64,000 nt of DNA, taken from the NCBI RefSeq assembly GCF_034259325.1, contig NZ_JAXIVS010000011.1:310001-374000 (forward strand), written 5' to 3'. The stretch is from Hyalangium ruber (GTDB lineage: Bacteria > Myxococcota > Myxococcia > Myxococcales > Myxococcaceae). The notes beneath the pieces are model-generated. The model did not search any database and was not told the DNA's origin. It saw only the letters and a list, made by a program, of their open reading frames with translations. The first letter of the stretch is position 1. Each line of letters starts with the position of its first letter. Below are positions 57,892 to 64,000 of this stretch, piece by piece. The translations under genes were made by a program, and so were the position numbers.

Positions 57892-57978
57892 GCTTAACAC
57901 TACTGCGTCACTCCCCTCGGAAGCCAATAGGCTCGCTCCGAGGGGAGCAGCGCTGATTCTGACGCAGTAGTGTTAAGC
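57892..57978. repeat. Perfect 18-bp inverted repeat with nested hairpins, attC-like ends
   Basis: GCTTAACACTACTGCGTC (57892-57909) and its exact complement (57961-57978) enclose a second perfect 11-bp repeat, CTCCCCTCGGA/TCCGAGGGGAG (57911-57921, 57937-57947), and an inner AGCC/GGCT. The outer ends read RYYYAAC and GTTRRRY, as in integron attC sites, and the total length (87 bp) is in the attC range. It lies between the integrase and the KAP NTPase gene, which are convergent. A bidirectional terminator or a small mobile-element end are alternatives. Confidence 0.7.
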
Positions 57979-58031
57979 TTCTCGTTCTTTGCATGGCCAA
58001 GAGGCATAAAACTAGCGCCGCTGCTGCGACC

Positions 58032-59852
58032 TTACTCATTAATGCCAAACTCCCTAAGGATGTGTTTGGCACGCCATGCGTGCATTCTGCCAGTCACCTC
58101 GGGATGCGCACGCATGTCCTTGAGTGCTTGTAGAAGTTCGTTCAGGTGGTGTTCTGCTTCAGGCCAAATGCCTGTGAGGGCTCTAAGGCCATTCCCAAAG
58201 CCAACAACCGCTCGGATCGCGTGGGGGTTTGTTCGCATTATTGAGATGAACTTCGCCATTCCTCCCTGTTCAACAAACAGTCTTGTCGTGTTCGGACTAT
58301 TACGCAACTCTGCGGCGAGCCCCACAAGGTCACCAGCATCGAGTAACGCAACAAGGCGCACCATCTCCTTGCTTGCGTCATGCTGGCGACGTTTGTCTAT
58401 GTAGCATTGAATCTCACCATTGACGTGCCGGACTGCGTCCCCATACCGCATGTGCAGGAACGGATCATCGATTGAAAGAGACTCATCACCTTTAGTCGCC
58501 AGTTCGGCAATCCGCTGTTTGATGCTTGATGCAACTCCTGAATCAAGCTCTACCGCCAACATCTCTGCAATCAATCGTGCATACATCAAGCATTCGATAA
58601 TTTCAGCAGCGCTAAGGTTCTTATCATGCGCGGCGGCTGCATATACCCTGTCCATGAGGTCGCGCACCTGTTCATCGGACCAATAACGCCACTCTCCCTT
58701 ACTCAACTGACTGAGTATCGCGCCTGTTACACTGAGTTGCGGTTCCTCTTGCTCAGGAGGGTTAAGTGCTAACTTCAGAGCGGCATCCTCGATATCGCCA
58801 AAGCGCACCAGCGCGTACAGGGATGGAGCAAAAGAGTAGTCGTCTTCAAGATTGAAGCGCTTTAGAAATGTCCTTCGCTTTTGCAGGACTTCGTCCTCAT
58901 TCTCGCGTTTGCTGAGGCGACCCGACAATTCCATCACCATTGCGTTGAAGTCGTAGAACGCGGCATCCTCAAGCTGTCCCTCTGAAAATTCAAGAGTGAG
59001 CGCACTAAGCACGTTCACATGGGCGCCAGAAATGTTTTGGATGCCGAGTCCATAGAGAGTTGCGAGATGATCAATTATTCTCCTCAGTGATCGAATATTT
59101 CGTGACCCGCAATGACGCATCAGGCTCAGGATTTGCTCTTTGTGCCGCTGTGCATTCTCTTTCAGAGAGTCGCCGAAGCCTTGAATCAAATTGGCGAATA
59201 CAGCATCAAGATCTGGCTCAATCCTGTGCTGCATAGATACAATCTTCTCTTTGTACCGCAGGTATGCCTGAGCCCCTGGAGTTGCAGTGCTCGTCAGATG
59301 CTCCTCATTGCAAACAAGCACTACGTCAAACCCCTTGTGCTCGGAAAGGATGTTTACAATTCCGAGAAGTTCATCGATCGGATATTTACTCGAGAGCCGT
59401 TCGATGTCGTCAATACAAATGATGGTGGTTGCATCAAACAACCCCAACACCTCAATCAAATCGAACGCTGGCTTTGAGAGGAGTTCAGTGACGAGTGCAT
59501 TGCTGGCGGATCGAGCGACCTGCAGTGATTTGTCCAGGGCGCGCTCCGGCAATATGCGCTTGAGAAAGTGGTGTGCCTTGGTGCGTACGGATTCGGAACC
59601 GGGGGCGTCATTGGCTGCCATGATAGCAAACTGCGTGACGAGCCTAGCCCGGAACTGGGCTGAGGTTTCTACGCCAAAAGCAGAGACGTATACGTGTGTA
59701 CGCCGAAGATCCGGGCGTACCATGTTTTTCCAAAAATAGGTCTTTCCTGCCCCCCATGGCCCAGTGAGAAGAATCACGCGCCCCGTCTGCGCGTCACTTC
59801 TAGAGTTGAGGTGATTGACGATGTGTGTCTTGACGCTTGAGGGTGATGGCAT
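58032..59852 (-). CDS. KAP-type P-loop NTPase
   Basis: 606 aa from the ATG at 59852 (a GTG at 59873, directly after the upstream stop, would add 7). Walker A GPWGAGKT is near residue 31 and Walker B TTIICIDDIER near 142; these features and the DIERL Asp/Glu/Arg fit KAP NTPases. The rest is helical with no membrane segment, unlike many KAP proteins. It follows the kinase gene with essentially no gap, so the two form one transcription unit. AT-rich codon use differs from the flanking genome, a sign of transfer. It is probably the effector or signal ATPase of a kinase-controlled system (inference). Confidence 0.75.
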   Translation of the reverse strand: MPSPSSVKTHIVNHLNSRSDAQTGRVILLTGPWGAGKTYFWKNMVRPDLRRTHVYVSAFGVETSAQFRARLVTQFAIMAANDAPGSESVRTKAHHFLKRILPERALDKSLQVARSASNALVTELLSKPAFDLIEVLGLFDATTIICIDDIERLSSKYPIDELLGIVNILSEHKGFDVVLVCNEEHLTSTATPGAQAYLRYKEKIVSMQHRIEPDLDAVFANLIQGFGDSLKENAQRHKEQILSLMRHCGSRNIRSLRRIIDHLATLYGLGIQNISGAHVNVLSALTLEFSEGQLEDAAFYDFNAMVMELSGRLSKRENEDEVLQKRRTFLKRFNLEDDYSFAPSLYALVRFGDIEDAALKLALNPPEQEEPQLSVTGAILSQLSKGEWRYWSDEQVRDLMDRVYAAAAHDKNLSAAEIIECLMYARLIAEMLAVELDSGVASSIKQRIAELATKGDESLSIDDPFLHMRYGDAVRHVNGEIQCYIDKRRQHDASKEMVRLVALLDAGDLVGLAAELRNSPNTTRLFVEQGGMAKFISIMRTNPHAIRAVVGFGNGLRALTGIWPEAEHHLNELLQALKDMRAHPEVTGRMHAWRAKHILREFGINE

Positions 59853-59873
59853 AGCTATAAACCCTACGGGCAC

Positions 59874-61220
59874 TCAAGGCAGTGCTTGTCGATGAATGCC
59901 GCGCAGTCCTGGGTGTAGATTGGTGCCGGAAATCCTGTCTGCCAGTTGTCGATAGAGATCTAGATTGTCTGCAAGGGTCTCTGCAATAGCCGCAGCATCT
60001 GCATCAGAAGCTGCAGATAGCAGCATTCTGTCAAACACATCCATCGCCGCGTATCGCCAACGCTTGACTGATGCGGCAAGCACAGCCCGAACAGCTAGTT
60101 TTTTGATCTCCGGAGACTTTGTGCTGTCAAACACCAGCTTCATCTTTCGCGCAACGGTCTCGGCATATTCGAAAGGCCATCGCTCGACATGCTCGTCAAT
60201 CACGTCCGAATATAGACTCAGGACAGGCTCAAATTCTGAACTCATAGCGCTTGCTAGGGCATGCAATAGCCCATTAGGAATCTTATCGAACCAGAAAGTA
60301 AAATCCTCAGGACGGTCCTGCAACAGAGGGAGTGTCGCCAATATCTGCTGAACAACTGGACGTTCGTATCTGTTTGATTGCAACAGGGACTCTGCCTGCT
60401 GCATAAGCACTTCGATAGTCCTTGCAGGATCAGCCCCAGGGCCATTGGCAAATTGATATGCCGCAACCGCATCAAGCAAATGTGGAACCGACGGATAGCG
60501 ATCCCCGGGCGAATCACGCGTTGCCTTTCTAATGATGTATGCCAATCCGGCTGAAATAGCCTTCAGGTCCATTGCAATAGGCACTTGGTCCGTCAGCAGT
60601 TCATAAAGTACCTTGCCCAGTTGGTAGACGTCGGTCCGAGCATCGGCTTCTCGCGTGCCGCGTAGCACTCTTTGTTCCGGTGCGATGTATGCGTCTGTCC
60701 CCATGATGACGTTGCTTTTCGTCAGAATGGTCGAATCTCTGGGATCAAGCTTGGCTAACCCGAGATCGGAAACAACAACGCTTCCAGAAGGCATGCGCAT
60801 CGCGTTCTGAGGCTTAATGTCGCGATGTGTTCCACCTGCGGTGTGAATCGCTTGAATCCCTAGGCAAATCTGCTTGAAGACCTCCAAGGCCTTCGCTTCA
60901 TCTTTTGAAAGAGTATCCAATTCCTCTGCGATGGAGTTTTTCCCGAGTGGCATAACAAAGTACGGCGGGTCATGATCAACCGCACTAGACAGCACCGGCA
61001 TGACGTTGGGATTCTGTATGCCCGCCATTATGCGTACTTCGCGCGCAAACCGGCGGGTCGTTTCCTGGTCTCCTGGAAGACAATACTTCAACGCCACTGG
61101 CAGGCTTGCTGTAAAAAGGTCTTCAACAAGCATGACTCGTCCCATCCCTCCCCCTCCGATACCCCTTACGACCTTGAAGCGTTTATCAATCACCTCGCCT
61201 GGCTGAAAAAGATAGTCCAC
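59874..61220 (-). CDS. Ser/Thr protein kinase paired with KAP NTPase
   Basis: 448 aa from the GTG at 61220, which sits 8 nt after AGGAGG. The kinase domain (~10-265) has IGGGGMGRVMLVE, the catalytic THRDIKPQN (~132), DLG in place of DFG (VVSDLGLAKLD), and YIAPEQ. A helical ~180-residue C-terminal domain has no recognised family. It lacks the transmembrane and PASTA parts of housekeeping kinases. Cytoplasmic kinases beside ATPases occur in antiphage systems. Codon use is AT-richer than that of neighbours outside the element. Confidence 0.82.
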   Translation of the reverse strand: MDYLFQPGEVIDKRFKVVRGIGGGGMGRVMLVEDLFTASLPVALKYCLPGDQETTRRFAREVRIMAGIQNPNVMPVLSSAVDHDPPYFVMPLGKNSIAEELDTLSKDEAKALEVFKQICLGIQAIHTAGGTHRDIKPQNAMRMPSGSVVVSDLGLAKLDPRDSTILTKSNVIMGTDAYIAPEQRVLRGTREADARTDVYQLGKVLYELLTDQVPIAMDLKAISAGLAYIIRKATRDSPGDRYPSVPHLLDAVAAYQFANGPGADPARTIEVLMQQAESLLQSNRYERPVVQQILATLPLLQDRPEDFTFWFDKIPNGLLHALASAMSSEFEPVLSLYSDVIDEHVERWPFEYAETVARKMKLVFDSTKSPEIKKLAVRAVLAASVKRWRYAAMDVFDRMLLSAASDADAAAIAETLADNLDLYRQLADRISGTNLHPGLRGIHRQALP

Positions 61221-61260
61221 AGGTGTCACCTCCTCGGAATGGCAAATAAATTAGATGCGC

Positions 61261-61270
61261 TAACACTACT
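61261..61270. repeat. Copy of the TAACACTACT repeat core upstream of the kinase gene
   Basis: The same 10 bases occur in the left arm of the 57892 inverted repeat (57895-57904), in direct orientation. The copies thus bracket the kinase/NTPase pair. This copy is in the probable promoter region of the kinase gene, so it could also be an operator. Confidence 0.45.
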
Positions 61271-61419
61271 CTATCAGGAACGGAGGCGGTTTCCTCTCTG
61301 AAATGGCCGCTCGTGCAGGGGGGGCACGCGCCCGCGAAGAGCTCTTCAATGCTCAAGAGCCCGAATCAAGCTGGGGCGCCCCGAAAATCCCGCGCTGCTA
61401 CCTGTGTGCCGTGCTGCGC

Positions 61420-61815
61420 TCAGGCAGGCCGAATCAGTTTGAGGATCGCCGCTCTCTCACTTCCTCCCCGCCCGGTGTCGCGTCGGGCCGGCCGCCGCTT
61501 GAGCCTGGGGGCTTCTGGCTTGCGGTCCACGCGCTCTAGGAGTGCTTCCAGACTCTTCGCACAGATCATCGCGGCCCTTCCCACCTTCGGCCCACGTCGT
61601 AGCGCTCCGCTCCTCAACAACTCGAAGATCCGCGAGCGCCCGCAGCCAAGCAGGATTTGCGCTTCCTCTACGGGGATAGCCCGCGCCCGCGCCGCTTGAG
61701 CGGGCGCCGCGTTGCTGATCTTCGTGCGGATCTCGTTGACCGACTCCCGCAGGCCCCGCAACTCCTCGTAGATGGATCGCAGGATGTCGTCCCGCTCTTC
61801 GCCTTGCCCCTTCAC
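61420..61815 (-). CDS. Excisionase-like helix-turn-helix protein
   Basis: 131 aa from a GTG at 61815 (GGGAGAG 8 nt upstream). A short N-terminal coiled coil (ILRSIYEELRGLRESVNEIRTKI) precedes an HTH of the excisionase/MerR type (IPVEEAQILLGCGRSRIFELLRSGALRRGPKVGR). The tail is basic. It could control excision with the integrase or regulate the kinase unit, although it lies 4 kb from the integrase. Confidence 0.75.
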   Translation of the reverse strand: MKGQGEERDDILRSIYEELRGLRESVNEIRTKISNAAPAQAARARAIPVEEAQILLGCGRSRIFELLRSGALRRGPKVGRAAMICAKSLEALLERVDRKPEAPRLKRRPARRDTGRGGSERAAILKLIRPA

Positions 61816-62207
61816 GGCTGAAACTCTCCCGACTGCTCAGGGTGGGGCGCCGAGCGTCTGTCTCCAGGACGCGCGACGCCATGCTGTGAGAGGCCAGAGC
61901 CCGCGAGGGCTTGGAGGCGAGCCGCGCGCACTCCGGGGGCACGGAGAGACGATGCGCTGCGGGTGCCGTTCACAACGGGCCGCCTCCAGCTTCGGGGGCC
62001 GCCGTCGTGTCTCACTGCACGGGCCGCGTTGTCTCGCGTCCCTCCTCGTACGGTCAACGCGACTGTCCGCGTTGGGCACTGCTGGCCAGGCTTGGCCACC
62101 GCTGGACAGGTGCGGGCGTGTGCTTCCCACCTGGGGAGCGCGGGCGCCCGTCGCGTCCGACGCGGAGCGTTCTGTGTGGCATGAATCATGGCTCCCACGG
62201 TGCCCAA
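61812..62207 (-). CDS. Doubtful ORF overlapping the HTH gene start
   Basis: 131 aa. The only support is a GTGA overlap of its stop with the HTH start. The composition is Arg/Ala/Pro-rich without recognisable motifs, and another frame of equal length overlaps it. Possibly a fragment or non-coding. Confidence 0.2.
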   Translation of the reverse strand: MGTVGAMIHATQNAPRRTRRAPALPRWEAHARTCPAVAKPGQQCPTRTVALTVRGGTRDNAARAVRHDGGPRSWRRPVVNGTRSASSLRAPGVRAARLQALAGSGLSQHGVARPGDRRSAPHPEQSGEFQP

Positions 62208-62556
62208 ACCCGACGCGCTCGGACATTGGGCAAGATCAGGCGAATTCCGGCGGATCCAGGCGGATCCCTACAATCTCCGCGTTTCACACTGGAGCCCGCA
62301 CGGACACCAGACAAGCGCGGCGCGGTGGAGCGCGCGAGGACTGCGGGCATGGTCGCGGCGGAAGTGATCAGCCCGTGGAGCGCGCCCGCGTCGGACAGGG
62401 CCCGCTCGGGTGCGTTGATCAGGCCAGGACGGCGGGCAGCGGTGACGCTCGCTAGCCCTGCACACAGGCAAAGGAGAAGAGAGATAGCGAAAGCGCCAGA
62501 ACGCGCGGCGCGCCCTGGCGTGACTACCGGAGCCGCCCGGAGTGACCAGCGGCGCG

Positions 62557-62632
62557 CCCTGGCGTTTCCGCTGGCGTTCTTGCTGGCGTTTCTCCTGGCG
62601 TTGTCACCGGCATTGCTCCCGGCGTTGTCACC
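62557..62632. repeat. 12-bp tandem repeat (GGCGTT core, 6 copies)
   Basis: GGCGTT occurs at 62561, 62573, 62585, 62597 and 62621, with GGCATT at 62609: an exact 12-bp period with variable flanks. Confidence 0.8.
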
Positions 62633-62942
62633 CAGCAGCCACCAACGGCGCACGAATGCGCCGCACATGGAGGGTTGCCCCTCCTGGGAGTCGATCCCGA
62701 CCATCACCTAACCCGCCCTTTCCCGACCCTACCGAACAGCCCACAACGACCCGGGCAGAAGTGACACAGGGCAACGGCGGGTGTCCAGGCCACGGACGCA
62801 ACGTGACAGGAGATCGGCAAGCGTGCAGACGGGCAAGCAAGGGCCAATGCGCGCGGGCGGACCAACCGCCGTGCGGCGTGGCGGAATCGCTGGCCGTTTC
62901 GCGGGCACGGCGCTGATGCGGGGCTGACAGCGGGACTTTCTC

Positions 62943-63009
62943 CGGCGCCACGGCTGGCGCCACGCCCGGCGCCACCCCGGCGCCACCCCGGCGCCACGCC
63001 CGGCGCCAC
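62943..63009. repeat. 11-12-bp GGCGCCAC repeat block (6 copies)
   Basis: GGCGCC starts at 62944, 62956, 62968, 62979, 62990 and 63002, most copies followed by AC and CCC. The self-complementary core makes the block prone to hairpins. Not in a credible gene. Confidence 0.8.
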
Positions 63010-63299
63010 CGGAACCTATGACGGCACCACCCCGGCACAATGGGAGCCCATGACGCCCCCCTACGGCGCTCACCACGCCACCACCGGGGCCGCCACGGCG
63101 CCAATTCGGGATCGTCACCAGCGGTGCCACCGGGGCGCCCGGTGAAGCCTGCCCGCGTCCCGGCTTGCCTGCTGGCGCAGACGGAACCCGCCTGCATCCC
63201 CGCTCGCCTGCCAGGTCGGTGGAGTGCTCCAACGCAGTAAGGCGGAGCAGCGCGATAGATGCAGCCCGGCTCCAAGTCACCGCGCCCAGTTCGGGCAGC

Positions 63300-63740
63300 G
63301 CGGCGCCCTTTCGGAGCGGCGGCGGAATGGGCTGCGCGGCGCCAATCGTCTCCGCGCCCAGCTCGTCCCGTGGTGCGCGCCAGGACGGCAGCCATCGCGC
63401 CCAGCTCGGGCAGCGCGGCGCCTTTCAGAACGGCGGCGCGAATGGCAGCGCGGCGCCTTTCAGAACGGCGGCGGAATGGGCTGCGCGCGTCCATGGTGCG
63501 CCGGTCCAGCTCGGTCCCGTGGTGCGCGCCAGGACGGCGACCATCGCCGCGCCAAGCTTGAGCATCGCGGCGCCCTTCCGGAACGGCAGCGGAATTGGCT
63601 ATGCGGCGCCCCTTCAGAATGGCGGCGCGAATGGCAGCGCGGATCCATCGTCGCGGCCCCAGCTCGGGCCGGTGGTGCGTGCGTCGAACAGCTCGAGCTT
63701 GGCCCCATGGCGCGCGCGCCAGGACGGCAGCCATCGTCGC
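63300..63740. repeat. ~150-bp super-repeat built of two unit families
   Basis: Family B (~35 bp, GCGGCGCCTTTCAGAACGGC type) starts at 63300, 63415, 63450, 63567 and 63603. Family A (~41 bp, CAGCTCG...GTGGTGCGCGCCAGGACG) starts near 63356, 63506 and 63656. A and paired B units recur with a period close to 150 bp. The reading frame is not kept between copies, so a repeat protein is unlikely. Confidence 0.7.
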
Positions 63741-63823
63741 CGCGTCGGCCGGACACGTCGACGCGCGTCTCGCGGTGCTGGGGGCTCGTGGCGCGTGTCC
63801 AGGCCGCCCGCGTCGACGCGGGC

Positions 63824-63913
63824 CTCGTAGTGCTGGGGCTCGCGGTGCTGAGGCTCGCGGTGCTGAGGCTCGCGGTGCTGAGGCTCGCGGTGCCGGGGCT
63901 CGCGGTGCTGGGG
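63824..63913. repeat. 15-bp tandem repeat, six copies
   Basis: CTCGCGGTGCTGAGG repeats head to tail at 63824, 63839, 63854, 63869, 63884 and 63899 with few changes. The minus strand could encode a His-Arg-Glu-Pro-Gln repeat, but no credible gene carries it. Confidence 0.85.
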
Positions 63914-64000
63914 CTCGTCGTGGCGCCCGTCCACGCCGGACGCGTCGGACGTGGGGCTCGTGGCGCTGGGCCCGTGGTGAGCGTCCAGGGCGCCCCCGTC

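Larger units (their letters stand above)
61816..64000. other. Gene-poor, GC-rich repeat region to the window end
   Basis: No reading frame here has family motifs, a steady codon pattern or a good ribosome site, and frames on both strands are open only because of the very high GC content. It contains several periodic repeat blocks (listed separately). It may be a decayed mobile-element region or the edge of a larger integrated element that continues beyond the window. Confidence 0.5.

Noticed and set aside
62628-63734. 368-codon minus-strand frame in the repeat region
   Set aside because: Arg/Ala-rich, spans the repeat blocks, with no family motif; overlapping frames on both strands are equally open.
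62943-63913. CRISPR array
   Set aside because: The repeats are contiguous or irregular, without uniform unique spacers, and no cas genes are present.

Overview
The window reads as chromosomal DNA of a myxobacterium (phylum Myxococcota, most likely the Cystobacter/Archangium/Hyalangium/Stigmatella group). This is inferred from the very high GC content with GC-ending codons, soluble Ser/Thr protein kinases, a giant kinase/AAA/GAF/histidine-kinase hybrid, a myxobacterial-style PilZ protein, DUF1844 and DUF4091 proteins, and dense operons with ATGA/GTGA start-stop overlaps. No rRNA, tRNA, CRISPR array or intact insertion sequence was seen.

Layout. 0-8 kb: fused membrane/spermidine-synthase-like protein, Flp-type pilin, YfhO-type membrane protein, a degenerate amidohydrolase and an RlmI-type methyltransferase. 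8-17 kb: Ser/Thr kinase, an MNIO (DUF692) peptide-modifying enzyme preceded by a small Cys-containing ORF, a chemoreceptor, a lipoprotein, an STT3-like oligosaccharyltransferase, TruA and a membrane protein. 17-25.3 kb: a seven-gene arginine operon on the minus strand (N-acyl-ornithine carbamoyltransferase, argB, M20 deacylase, argH, argG, DUF1611, argC) divergent from argR. Regularly spaced ATGCAT palindromes lie in the shared control region. The genes imply a Xanthomonas/Bacteroides-type acylcitrulline route. 25.4-32.9 kb: ClpB, then a TROVE (Ro60/Rsr-like) gene coupled to an HTH protein and preceded by a strongly structured ~91-nt element with Y-RNA-like sequence, then a DUF1844 operon. 33-40.8 kb: thiE, a class-I glutamine amidotransferase, thiD and a HAD phosphatase in one overlapping operon; DUF2723, acyltransferase-3 and DUF4091 proteins. 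40.9-56 kb: the giant hybrid kinase, a calcineurin-phosphoesterase/NACHT STAND protein (candidate antiphage protein), and a PilT / REC-PilZ / TPR group followed by a methyltransferase and a SUKH-like protein.

56.1-64 kb is accessory DNA. A tyrosine recombinase with altered catalytic residues is followed by a visibly AT-richer two-gene unit, a Ser/Thr kinase coupled to a KAP-type P-loop NTPase. A perfect 18-bp inverted repeat with attC-like ends lies at one side of this unit, and a 10-bp copy of the repeat core lies at the other. Next comes an excisionase-like HTH gene, and then about 2 kb of GC-rich repeats with no supportable gene.

The most promising leads for undescribed biology are the kinase-KAP NTPase unit, the metallophosphoesterase-NACHT protein with its tryptophan-rich C-terminal segment, the MNIO/peptide pair, and the TROVE/Y-like RNA locus. 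All domain calls were made by eye from the translated sequence; comparisons with named proteins are from memory.
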